From DAMCZI01 sp032095175 (GTDB lineage Bacteria > Bacillota > Clostridia > Clostridiales > Caloramatoraceae), in contig DAMCZI010000067.1 in NCBI GenBank assembly GCA_032095175.1, forward strand, positions 1-18,098: 18,098 nucleotides of DNA. The letters are read 5' to 3'. Shown here piece by piece: positions 1 to 7,284 of this stretch. The notes beneath the pieces were generated by a model. The model worked only from the letters and a program-made list of their open reading frames with translations, searched no databases and had not been told where the DNA came from. Both the position numbers and the translations under genes were made by a program. How positions within the stretch are numbered: position 1 is the stretch's first letter; each line of letters begins with the position of its first letter.

Positions 1-140
1 TTCTCAAAAGTTCTTAGGCTATCGCCATTTTGACATCTTACAACTTCTTTGCGAGTGGAGTAGTCGACAGAAGCAATATTTCTTGACCTTCACGGTCTAT
101 TGCAGATAAACCTAGGTAGGATGCTACGCATTATCCCTAT
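1..140 (-). repeat. Edge repeat, left copy; candidate structured RNA or end of a multicopy element
   Basis: Positions 85-139 are repeated in inverted orientation at 18044-18098 with about 4 mismatches in 55 bases. Read on the minus strand the segment is visibly richer in G and C than its surroundings and can form several short hairpins: GTAG/CTAC around a CATC loop, GGTTTAT/ATAGACC, GACC-GTGAA-GGTC (plus-strand 85-97), and GGC-GATA-GCC (plus-strand 17-26). No frame carries a credible ORF: the ATG in the conserved block gives only 13 codons and another frame is closed by TAG and TAA just upstream. The homologous block begins near position 140 and runs off the left edge, so the element is incomplete. 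It may be a non-coding RNA or the terminus of a mobile element; I do not recognise the family. Confidence 0.6.
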
Positions 141-148
141 GTTGTGCT

Positions 149-1009
149 CTATTTATTTTCAATTTCTCTGTAGTATTTCTTGGGAGAAATACCATATGTA
201 TTTTTAAATGCTCTTACGAAGCTTGAGTAATCACCAAAACCGGATTTAATACATGCATCGCCAATGGATTGGCCTGATTTTACGAGGTTGTTAACCATTA
301 TAAGTCTCTTTTTGATTATATAGCTGTGTATTGTATAGCCTGTTTGTTTTTTAAAACTATGCATTAGATAGTACTTGTTTAAATAGAAATGTGAAGCAAT
401 GGTATCAATAGATAGATTATCACTAATATTTTCATTTATATACTTTAAAATAGAACTTATTTTTTCATCATATTCAACATCAACGATTTTTTCTTTCTTA
501 TCTATTCCTAGAAAAAGTCTATTCATATAAACAATTAGTTGTATAAAAAATGAATTTTGCAAAACATGGCTTCCAAATTCGTTGCTGTTACAGGCATCCT
601 CAAGCTGTGAAATAGTATATCTTATGTATCCTGGAAACTCTGGAGATAGTCTGAGAAGGTTAAAACTCTGGCTTGATGCCATTTCAAAGCATGATAGCAA
701 ATTGCAGTCATTATCATTATGCTTTTTCAAAAATAAGGAGTTAATCCATATTATTATTCTCTCATAGGGCCCATCATGATCAATTACAGGCTTATGTATA
801 TCATTACTGCCTATAAATAATATGTCCCATGGTTTGAGTTTATAGGCCTTTCCTTCAATAAGATAGGTTACATTTCCAGAAATAAATATAATTATTTTAT
901 TGAAATCATGATAATGAAATTCAAACTCTGTACTTTTCTTATCCTTCAAATGAAAATATTTAAAATTCTCATTTAAATATCCTCTTTTTGCGTTTAATTT
1001 CTCTTCCAT
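149..1009 (-). CDS. AraC-family transcriptional regulator with N-terminal cupin
   Basis: A 286-residue DNA-binding regulator of usual length for the AraC/XylS family. Residues about 25-95 look like a cupin ligand-binding barrel (HYHDFNKIIIF, then KPWDILFIGSNDIHKP). Residues about 185-282 hold the double helix-turn-helix: LSIDTIASHFYLNKYYLMHSF is the first helix pair, and SIGDACIKSGFGDYSSFVRAF followed by YGISPKKYY is the second, close to family consensus. The ATG at 1009 is supported by GGAG 8 bases upstream. It is divergent from murE, with repeat A1 between them, so joint control is doubtful. The effector is unknown; cupin-AraC proteins often sense sugars or other small molecules. The target may lie beyond the left edge. 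Confidence 0.93.
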   Translation of the reverse strand: MEEKLNAKRGYLNENFKYFHLKDKKSTEFEFHYHDFNKIIIFISGNVTYLIEGKAYKLKPWDILFIGSNDIHKPVIDHDGPYERIIIWINSLFLKKHNDNDCNLLSCFEMASSQSFNLLRLSPEFPGYIRYTISQLEDACNSNEFGSHVLQNSFFIQLIVYMNRLFLGIDKKEKIVDVEYDEKISSILKYINENISDNLSIDTIASHFYLNKYYLMHSFKKQTGYTIHSYIIKKRLIMVNNLVKSGQSIGDACIKSGFGDYSSFVRAFKNTYGISPKKYYREIENK

Positions 1010-1030
1010 TTTTACAACTCCATCTCATTT

Positions 1031-1190
1031 AAGGCACATTAAAAAAAAATGAGTCAGATTGCGAAGTAATTTTAATTATTTTCTAGGCACTCAATCATGC
1101 GCATACTAACTGTATGTAAGTGATTGAGTAACGACGAAAAGAATTAAAAGGACGAGTAAGATGACTTATTTATTTTTTTAATGTGCCTAA
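1031..1190. repeat. Family A hairpin repeat, copy A1 (MITE-like)
   Basis: An imperfect palindrome of about 160 bp. Its ends are AGGCACATTAAAAAAAAA and the complement TTTTTTTAATGTGCCT; the inner arms CACTCAATCA and TGATTGAGT also pair. The termini match those of A2 (11362-11641) and A3 (17251-17413): a T(A)AGG start, then ATTAAA, an A-rich run and AGTCA. The interior differs from A2 and A3, so it is a divergent relative. There is no ORF. It fills most of the gap between the AraC gene and murE. Confidence 0.75.
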
Positions 1191-1306
1191 ATACCTCTTT
1201 GCTTCATAATAAAGCACTTTTTGCAATATATCAAGCACATTTAGCAATAAACAACGCAAAAATTATGGCTATAATAATTATGGAAAAGCATTTAGGGAGT
1301 GAAAAT

Positions 1307-2773
1307 ATGAAACTTAAAGATTTAATATGCAATCTTCCATATCAAACACTTCAAGGAAGTGATGAAATTGAAATTGATAATATATCATGGGATAGCAGAA
1401 AAGTAAAACCAAACTCACTTTTTATTTGTATAGAAAACAAAAATATTGATCGTCATAATTATGCATATGCTGCTTATTTAAATGGTGCTTCAGCTTTTAT
1501 AATTGAACATGAAATAAATAATATCCCTTCTAATGCAACAATGATCAAGGTAGAAGATACAAAAAAAGCTATGGCTGTTATTTCTAATCATTTTTATGGA
1601 GAACCTTCAAAAAAGCTTAATCTTATTGGAATTACAGGAACAAACGGAAAAACCTCTGTTTCCTATTATATAGCAAGCATTCTTAAAGACCTTAGGCATA
1701 AGGTTGGCATAATAGGTACAATTGAGAATTCCATTGATGGTAAAGTACTTAAAACAGAAAAACTAAATCCTACAACACCGGATTCCATGGAACTTCAGGC
1801 ATCACTTTCAGAAATGGTTGAAAGCGGTGCTAATGATGTTGTAATGGAAGTATCATCCTCTGCGCTTGATAATCATAGAGTAGATATGTGTGATTTTAAT
1901 ATAGGTGTATTTACAAATCTAACTCAAGATCACCTTGATGAACATGGAACAATGGAAAACTATAAAAGGGCTAAAATGAAACTGTTCAAAATGTGCAAAT
2001 GTGGGATTATTAATACAGATGATCCTATATTCGGTGATATTAAAAGAGAGGCATTATGTGATATAATAACCTATGGAATTTATAATTATGCAGATTTTAC
2101 TGCCGAAAATGTATATTATTCAAGTTCTGGAGTATCCTTTATACTTAATTTTAGAGGAATAAGAAAAAGTGTTAATATAAAAATTCCTGGAAGATTTAGT
2201 GTGTATAATTCTCTTGCAGCAATTGCAGCCTGTAATCAACTTGGTATAGACATTGATGAAATAATAAAATCTATTTCTAAAATTAAAGGTGTCAAGGGAA
2301 GATTCCAGGCAATACAAACATCATTAGGTTTTACAGCAGTTGTTGATTATGCACATTCACCTGATAGTCTTGAAAATGTTTTAAGTGCTGTAAGGGAAAT
2401 CAAACATAACAAAATCATTCTTATTTTTGGCTGTGGCGGCAACAGAGACAAAACCAAACGCCCAATTATGGGAGAGATCGCAGGTAAAAATGCTGATTGT
2501 GTTATACTTACATCAGATAATCCAAGATATGAAAATCCAATGGATATAATCAAGGATATTGAATCCGGCATTAAGGCAACAAACTGCAGCTACAAAATAA
2601 TTGAAGATAGAAAAACAGCCATTCATATTGGACTATCATTAGCTAATCCAGGAGATATGGTTGTTATTGCCGGAAAAGGTCATGAAGACTATCAAATTAT
2701 CGGGGATAAAAAAATTCACTTTGATGATACAGAAATAATTAATGACTGGCTTGAAAAACATCAATATAAATAA
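1307..2773 (+). CDS. murE: UDP-MurNAc-L-Ala-D-Glu:meso-diaminopimelate ligase
   Basis: Cytoplasmic Mur ligase that adds meso-DAP to UDP-MurNAc-dipeptide with ATP in peptidoglycan precursor synthesis. The 488 residues match the family length. Visible are the N-terminal UDP-substrate domain, the ATP loop GTNGKT (111-116), NPTTPD (154-159), the YKRAK segment whose Lys223 should be the carbamylated lysine, the DNPRYE motif (404-409) and GKGHEDYQ (456-463). DNPR is the signature of DAP-specific enzymes; lysine-adding MurE proteins differ here. The start is the ATG at 1307 with GGGAG 7 bases upstream. A longer frame opens at 1181, but that ATG lies inside the terminal repeat of A1 and has no ribosome site. 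No other mur gene is adjacent, so this is a solitary murE. Confidence 0.95.
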   Translation: MKLKDLICNLPYQTLQGSDEIEIDNISWDSRKVKPNSLFICIENKNIDRHNYAYAAYLNGASAFIIEHEINNIPSNATMIKVEDTKKAMAVISNHFYGEPSKKLNLIGITGTNGKTSVSYYIASILKDLRHKVGIIGTIENSIDGKVLKTEKLNPTTPDSMELQASLSEMVESGANDVVMEVSSSALDNHRVDMCDFNIGVFTNLTQDHLDEHGTMENYKRAKMKLFKMCKCGIINTDDPIFGDIKREALCDIITYGIYNYADFTAENVYYSSSGVSFILNFRGIRKSVNIKIPGRFSVYNSLAAIAACNQLGIDIDEIIKSISKIKGVKGRFQAIQTSLGFTAVVDYAHSPDSLENVLSAVREIKHNKIILIFGCGGNRDKTKRPIMGEIAGKNADCVILTSDNPRYENPMDIIKDIESGIKATNCSYKIIEDRKTAIHIGLSLANPGDMVVIAGKGHEDYQIIGDKKIHFDDTEIINDWLEKHQYK

Positions 2774-2795
2774 TAATATTTAATATAATATACTA

Positions 2796-3015
2796 TATAT
2801 TTCACATAAATAGTTCTATATATGTTGCATTAAAAATCTTACATTTTATCTTTACAAACATCCCTGCTATATTGGTCCGATCTGAGGATGTTTATAAAGA
2901 TGAAATGTAACAGAATTTTTTCAACATATATGCATTAAACATTTATGTGAAATCATATTAATTGATTCATTAACCATACAATACCCAATGTAAAATCTTT
3001 AATACGATTAATATA
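2796..3015 (+). repeat. Family B double-hairpin repeat, copy B1, interrupted by element C
   Basis: Matches B2 and B4 once the inserted hairpin at 2819-2929 is removed. The first hairpin has arms TTTCACATAAAT (2800-2811) and ATTTATGTGAAA (2941-2952). The second hairpin, about 2967-3012, contains the family core AATGTAAAATCTTTA. It lies between murE and asd, reads in the same direction as both, and ends just before the asd ribosome site. Confidence 0.75.
2819..2929. repeat. Element C: about 110-bp hairpin inserted in B1
   Basis: Two arms of about 40 bases, beginning TATATGTTGCATT and ending TTCAACATATA, with inner arms AAACATCC and GGATGTTT around a short loop. It separates TTCTA from TGCATTAAACA; the undisturbed B2 and B4 copies run continuously there (TTCTACATTGC..CCTAAA). 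TA at both junctions is compatible with insertion at a TA dinucleotide. No ORF. Confidence 0.6.
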
Positions 3016-3037
3016 ACAATTGATTGGAGGAATTTTA

Positions 3038-4123
3038 ATGAGTAATAAGCTTAAAGTCGGAATACTTGGTGGAACAGGCTTTGTAGGACAGAGACTTGTA
3101 ACACTTCTTCATAACCATCCATACTTTGAAATTGCTGTTATTGCTGCAAGCAAGAATTCTGCAGGAAAAACATATGTTGAAGCAGTGGGTAGCAAGTGGA
3201 AGCTTGGCATTCCAATGCCTGAATGTGTTAAAAACATGATTGTAAAGGATATACATCAGGTTGATGAAATAAGCAGCCAGGTGGACTTTGTATTTTGTGC
3301 AGTAAACATGCCAGCAGATGAAATAAGAGCAATAGAAGAAGAATATGCAAAGGCTGAGACTCCTGTTGTTTCTAACAACTCTGCTAATCGCCTTACCCCT
3401 GATGTTCCTGTAATGATCCCAGAAATCAACAACACACACCTTGAAATAATCGAAAAGCAAAAGGAACGTCTTGGAACAAAAAGAGGTTTTATAGTTGCAA
3501 AACCTAACTGTTCCATTCAAAGCTATGTTCCTGCAATAAATGCACTTATGGAGTTTGGTCCTAAGAAAATACTTGTTTGTACCTACCAGGCTATTTCAGG
3601 AAGTGGAAAGATATTCTCAGACTGGCCTGAAATAATAGATAACGTTATTCCATATATTTCAGGTGAAGAAAATAAGAGTGAAATGGAACCTTTAAAGGTT
3701 TGGGGTCATATTGAAAATGATAGAATTGTAAACGCTGCTGAACCTGTAATATCTGCACAATGTATCCGTGTACCAGTTGCTGATGGTCACATGGCTGCAG
3801 TATTCGTTTCCTTTGATAAGAAGCCATCAAAGGAAGAGATTCTAGAGCACTGGAAAAACTATTGCGGAAGACCTCAAGAACTAGACCTTCCATCCTCTCC
3901 AAAGCAGTTTTTAAACTATTTTGAGGATGACAGCAGGCCTCAAACAAAGCTTGATAGAGATATTGAAAACGGAATGGGTATAAGCCTTGGAAGACTAAGA
4001 GAAGACACTCTATTTGACTACAAATTCGTATGTCTTTCACACAACACCCTAAGAGGTGCTGCAGGCGGCTCAGTTCTAACCGCAGAACTGCTAAAGGCAG
4101 AAGGATATCTTACTTCAAAATAA
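3038..4123 (+). CDS. asd: Aspartate-semialdehyde dehydrogenase (archaeal/fungal-type subfamily)
   Basis: NADP-dependent reduction of aspartyl phosphate to aspartate semialdehyde, the branch point to lysine/DAP, threonine and methionine. The 361 residues begin with a Rossmann motif GILGGTGFVG (8-17); the catalytic cysteine is Cys158 in KPNCS and the active-site histidine is His251 in IRVPVADGH. KPNCS, SGSGK and the overall spacing fit the archaeal/fungal-type branch rather than the E. coli type. The start is the ATG at 3038 with GGAGG 7 bases upstream; an earlier in-frame ATG at 3020 has no ribosome site. It follows murE by 264 bp filled with repeats B1 and C. No lysine riboswitch is evident in the leader. 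A strong terminator follows at 4140. Confidence 0.95.
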   Translation: MSNKLKVGILGGTGFVGQRLVTLLHNHPYFEIAVIAASKNSAGKTYVEAVGSKWKLGIPMPECVKNMIVKDIHQVDEISSQVDFVFCAVNMPADEIRAIEEEYAKAETPVVSNNSANRLTPDVPVMIPEINNTHLEIIEKQKERLGTKRGFIVAKPNCSIQSYVPAINALMEFGPKKILVCTYQAISGSGKIFSDWPEIIDNVIPYISGEENKSEMEPLKVWGHIENDRIVNAAEPVISAQCIRVPVADGHMAAVFVSFDKKPSKEEILEHWKNYCGRPQELDLPSSPKQFLNYFEDDSRPQTKLDRDIENGMGISLGRLREDTLFDYKFVCLSHNTLRGAAGGSVLTAELLKAEGYLTSK

Positions 4124-4139
4124 ATTATATGTATATAAC

Positions 4140-4175
4140 AAAGCTGGTTGTAAAACAATTTTACAGCCAGCTTTT
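4140..4175. terminator. Bidirectional terminator between asd and the ZIP transporter gene
   Basis: Arms AAAGCTGGTTGTAAAA and TTTTACAGCCAGCTTT pair around a short CAA loop, with one G-T wobble. T runs on both strands let it serve both convergent genes. Confidence 0.88.
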
Positions 4176-4192
4176 ATGTTAGGCGTATTAAG

Positions 4193-4951
4193 CTATGATA
4201 GCAGTGTATCAAACAGCATCATTACTACAAATCCTATAAGTACACCGTAGGTTGCCTTCCTATAGCTGCTTTTTTTGTGGGTTTCAGGTATTATTTCATC
4301 ACTAATAACAAACAACATTGCACCTGCTGCAAAGGCAAGGGAAAATGGAAGGACAGATTTTCCTATTCTAGCTATTAGTAATCCTGTCACTCCACCTATC
4401 GATTCAACCAATCCTGTAATAAGAGTGATAGTAAAAGCCTTTCTTTTACTGACGCCTTCAGATATTAGAGGAAAAGCAACTGCAAAACCCTCAGGTATAT
4501 TTTGAAGTCCTATACCTACTGCAATAGCAATTCCATCCTTTATGCTTCCACTTCCAAAAGTAACTCCCACCGCCAGTCCTTCAGGAAAATTGTGTATCGT
4601 TATAGCAAGAATGAAAAGCATTATTTTACTAAGCCTTGATTCTCTACCCTCAAATCCCCCAATAGCATGGAAGTGCGGAATGTTTTTATCTATTACATCA
4701 AGAAATATTCCTCCAGCAAGAACACCTGCCGCCACAATAAACATAGATTTTATATTTCCATCACACATGCCTATTGCTGGTATCAATAGGCTGAAGGATG
4801 TAGCAGAAAGCATAACACCTGCTGCAAACCCGAGGATAATATCCATAAATTCTTCATTCACTTTTTTAGTAAAAAATATGGGTATTGCTCCAAGTGCAGT
4901 AGCCATCCCTGCTATAATAGATCCAAGTAGTCCCAAATTAAATATCACCAT
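4193..4951 (-). CDS. ZIP-family metal transporter, GufA-like
   Basis: Integral membrane importer for divalent metals such as zinc. The 252 residues have about eight hydrophobic segments. The paired metal-site motifs are HNFPEGLAVGV (120-130) and QNIPEGFAVAF (150-160). The glutamine in the second motif, where E. coli ZupT has histidine, points to the GufA/ZIP11-like branch. The loop between segments 3 and 4 contains HFHAIGG, possibly metal-binding. The ATG at 4951 is preceded by a G7 Shine-Dalgarno run. It lies downstream of the DUF1624 gene on the same strand, separated by repeat B2, and a promoter candidate at the repeat edge suggests separate expression. Confidence 0.92.
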   Translation of the reverse strand: MVIFNLGLLGSIIAGMATALGAIPIFFTKKVNEEFMDIILGFAAGVMLSATSFSLLIPAIGMCDGNIKSMFIVAAGVLAGGIFLDVIDKNIPHFHAIGGFEGRESRLSKIMLFILAITIHNFPEGLAVGVTFGSGSIKDGIAIAVGIGLQNIPEGFAVAFPLISEGVSKRKAFTITLITGLVESIGGVTGLLIARIGKSVLPFSLAFAAGAMLFVISDEIIPETHKKSSYRKATYGVLIGFVVMMLFDTLLS

Positions 4952-4983
4952 AATCCCCCCCTATGTTAAACACCTAATTATTC

Positions 4984-5012
4984 TGTATAGAATTTTTAAA
5001 TTATATATGTAA
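4984..5012 (-). promoter_or_regulatory. Candidate sigma-A promoter for the ZIP transporter gene
   Basis: On the minus strand TTACAT (5007-5012), a 17-base spacer and TATACA (4984-4989) lie about 35 bases before the ATG. The -35 box directly adjoins the end of repeat B2. AT-rich sequence makes chance matches common. Confidence 0.4.
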
Positions 5013-5013
5013 T

Positions 5014-5130
5014 TATATTAATCACACTAAAGATTTTACATTGGGTGTTGTACGATTAATGAATCAAGGAATATGATTTTGCATAAATATTTAGGGTCAA
5101 GCAATGTAGAATCATTTATGCAAAACATAT
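5014..5130 (-). repeat. Family B double-hairpin repeat, copy B2
   Basis: Read on the minus strand it is nearly collinear with B4. The first hairpin (plus-strand 5077-5125) has arms TTTTGCATAAAT and ATTTATGCAAAA. The second (5017-5060) has arms ATTAATCGTAC and GTGTGATTAAT, which pair with G-U wobbles. The loops contain GATTCTACATT and AATGTAAAATC. It fills the gap between two minus-strand genes, in their sense. Confidence 0.8.
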
Positions 5131-5134
5131 AACA

Positions 5135-5821
5135 TCAAAATCTTATCTTTCTAATAAACAATATGATTCCTATTATAATTGGTTGATGCAGCAAATATAT
5201 ATTAAGAGAATTCCTACTTATTACATCTATTAGAGGAATATTGGGTTTAAGCTTAAATACACTTTTTTTATTAGTATAAACCTTCTTATACACGATAATA
5301 CCAAATATAAACACACCGAGGTAAGGAAATATAGGATAATAGTCTATACTGCTGAAGCCATGATACATAATTCCAAGGGGCAACAGCAGCTTGGTATTTA
5401 ATATCACCTTCTCAAAATACATTCCAATTCCAATTGAAGCAATGGATATTAAAATAAGGAATGTTTCCTTAATCCTTTTTAAAACAGGAAAAAGCATCAT
5501 GGATATTCCAAGAAAATGGAGTATTCCAAACCTTACATAGTTCTTCCTCTCAAATAAATATGTTATAAATGTTATTAACACTCCATATCCAAATACCATC
5601 AGGCCTCTTTTAAAGGAATTGTTACTAAAACCACTGCTTATTCCAGAAATAAATATGAAAAGCAAGCCAGATAATACTGCAATATAAGTCCAGATGGGGC
5701 TTTCATAGTTTATTTTAACTTCTGCATAATAGTTTAAGTCATAAACTGTATGAAAAGCTATCATTAATATCATAGCTATGGTTCTTAAAAGATCTATTTC
5801 CCATATCCTATTTTTCTTCAT
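5135..5821 (-). CDS. DUF1624 / heparan-alpha-glucosaminide N-acetyltransferase-like membrane protein
   Basis: A 228-residue polytopic membrane protein. The opening RIWEIDLLRTIAMILMIAFH, with the conserved histidine at the end of helix 1, and the later RFGILHFLGIS and NSLNIYLLHQP segments are typical of the DUF1624/acyltransferase-3-like fold. These proteins are thought to move acyl groups across membranes onto sugars, but bacterial substrates are mostly unknown. About seven hydrophobic segments are seen. The ATG at 5821 has AGAGGT 8 bases upstream. It lies between the MFS gene and the ZIP gene on the same strand, with family B repeats on both sides (B3 and B2). Confidence 0.85.
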   Translation of the reverse strand: MKKNRIWEIDLLRTIAMILMIAFHTVYDLNYYAEVKINYESPIWTYIAVLSGLLFIFISGISSGFSNNSFKRGLMVFGYGVLITFITYLFERKNYVRFGILHFLGISMMLFPVLKRIKETFLILISIASIGIGMYFEKVILNTKLLLPLGIMYHGFSSIDYYPIFPYLGVFIFGIIVYKKVYTNKKSVFKLKPNIPLIDVISRNSLNIYLLHQPIIIGIILFIRKIRF

Positions 5822-5845
5822 AACTTTTTACCTCTTAAACTATTC

Positions 5846-5960
5846 TATATATATCGCATAAATGATTTTACATTTTTAAAAATCATTTATGCGATATATT
5901 TTCCGAAATTCATATAACGCAATAAATACCTTAATGTAAAATCTTTATTGCGTTATATAT
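5846..5960 (+). repeat. Family B double-hairpin repeat, copy B3
   Basis: The most perfect copy. Hairpin 1 (5846-5899) has arms ATATCGCATAAATGATTTT and AAAATCATTTATGCGATAT. Hairpin 2 (5912-5958) has arms TATAACGCAATAAA and TTTATTGCGTTATA. The spacer keeps the TTCC..ATTCAT pattern of the other copies, which sets the orientation as opposite to the flanking genes. It sits between the MFS stop and the DUF1624 start. Confidence 0.8.
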
Positions 5961-5968
5961 AATAAAAA

Positions 5969-7219
5969 CTAAACCGTACAGCCTTTATTTCTTTTTGCCT
6001 TCTTAGAATCGTAATTCTTAAAAGTCTTATAAAAATAAATTGTTCCAATTATATATAATAGCGTCGTAATATAATATGGTATTTCATAACCTCTAGTAAA
6101 ATTTTTCATTATAAATCCTGCCACCATTATGCTCAAAGCCCTTGAAAGATTCGAGGAAAGGTTGAATATGCTGGACAATACTGATCTTCTACTGCTGTCA
6201 ACCAGCTCCATTGATATATTATTTATAACTGGTCCTGTCATATTCATAAGAGCACTTCTCATGAAAAATGCAACTGATACAATCAATATTGAAGGAGGTG
6301 TCGCAATTAAAAGCAAAAATGGTATTGATGCAATCTGACACATAATTATCGTCTTTACCTTTCCAAACCTTCTTGCAAGAATCGGAGTCATAAGTCCTCC
6401 CATACCTGTTGCCACCTGTGATATGGACATTATAGTCCCAAGCTGTACATCTGTTATGTTTATCTTATATTTTAAATATACATTAAAATACGGAACTACA
6501 AGACCTGCACCAAATCCAATAAGAGTATTATATATTATAAATTGATATACTCCTCTTTCCTTAAAAACAGCAACAGCCTGTTTAAGGGATACTGAATCAC
6601 TTTTACTTTCCACTTCACTGTTTTTATTCATAAACATAATAAATGTTACAGCAATTAACCCCAGGACTCCAGATATAATAATGGTATATCTATAGGCCGA
6701 TACAACATCAAAGCTTCCCCTAAAAGCCTGTACAATATGTCCAGATAGATAATATCCTATCATCATCGAAAATGTATTTGCTGCAAAAGCATAGCTAAAG
6801 AGTTTTATTCTCTGTTCACCATGGCTGTTATCCATTAAAAAGGGAGAACCTGTAACACCAAAAAGGGCTTCAAATACTCCCTGTATTATTCCAAAAAAGT
6901 ATATTGCCCACATGTTTTTAAAAAATCCCTGAAACAATATTGTAAATGGAACTAAGAGCATTGAGATAAATAATGCCTTTCTTTTCCCTAGACGATTAAC
7001 AATAAGTGCACAGGGAAAAGCAGCTGCTGCAACAGCAATTGTCTTTGAGCCCATAAGAAACCCTAAGAAATCCTCACCTAACTTTAATTCCTTAATATAT
7101 ATGCCTTGGAGCATTCCAAAAGCTCCACAGGTTATTGAATAAAAAGCTAATGCAAAAAGATAAAGTTTTGCATTCCTACTAAACCTATCATCAGATTTTG
7201 CAAAAAATACTCTAGTCAT
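5969..7219 (-). CDS. Major facilitator superfamily transporter
   Basis: A 416-residue, roughly 12-helix secondary transporter. The first loop carries NRLGKRKALF after helix 2, a degenerate MFS motif A, and the second half repeats it as ARRFGKVKTII. A charged central loop (NKNSEVESKSDS) divides the two six-helix halves. The C-terminus is basic. The ATG at 7219 is preceded by GGGGGT 7 bases upstream. It starts 65 bp after the BadF-type gene on the same strand and may be cotranscribed with the dehydratase-like trio. Sequence alone does not name the substrate. Confidence 0.92.
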   Translation of the reverse strand: MTRVFFAKSDDRFSRNAKLYLFALAFYSITCGAFGMLQGIYIKELKLGEDFLGFLMGSKTIAVAAAAFPCALIVNRLGKRKALFISMLLVPFTILFQGFFKNMWAIYFFGIIQGVFEALFGVTGSPFLMDNSHGEQRIKLFSYAFAANTFSMMIGYYLSGHIVQAFRGSFDVVSAYRYTIIISGVLGLIAVTFIMFMNKNSEVESKSDSVSLKQAVAVFKERGVYQFIIYNTLIGFGAGLVVPYFNVYLKYKINITDVQLGTIMSISQVATGMGGLMTPILARRFGKVKTIIMCQIASIPFLLLIATPPSILIVSVAFFMRSALMNMTGPVINNISMELVDSSRRSVLSSIFNLSSNLSRALSIMVAGFIMKNFTRGYEIPYYITTLLYIIGTIYFYKTFKNYDSKKAKRNKGCTV

Positions 7220-7284
7220 ACTGTTACCCCCATCATCCCCGTAATGTCTATAATTATACTATGTTTTAAGAAAATTCACCAAAT

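Noticed and set aside
85..139. Edge repeat as part of an rRNA operon or tRNA
   Set aside because: No 16S, 23S, 5S or tRNA motif matches what I can recognise, and the copies differ too much for rRNA.
1..140. Coding fragment in the edge repeat (frame reading LSAIDREGQEILLLS)
   Set aside because: Closed by TAG and TAA just upstream and a stop soon after; the short frame is not supported at its start in the right copy either.
1181..1306. N-terminal extension of MurE by 42 residues
   Set aside because: The first ATG lies in the A1 terminal repeat, has no ribosome site, and the extension has no resemblance to Mur ligases; GGGAG and ATG at 1307 give the normal family length.
2774..3037. Lysine or other riboswitch upstream of asd
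   Set aside because: The leader is AT-rich and fully explained by repeats B1 and C; no conserved lysine riboswitch core sequences are seen.
3035..3520. Minus-strand frames opposite asd
   Set aside because: Shadow frames of a strongly conserved gene with no ribosome sites and no recognisable protein features.
4275..5012. Plus-strand frames opposite the ZIP transporter gene
   Set aside because: Antisense of hydrophobic coding sequence in a convergent region; no start signals.
2796..5960. Family B repeats as a CRISPR array
   Set aside because: Copies are dispersed between genes, about 115 bp long, internally palindromic, with no regular spacers and no cas genes.
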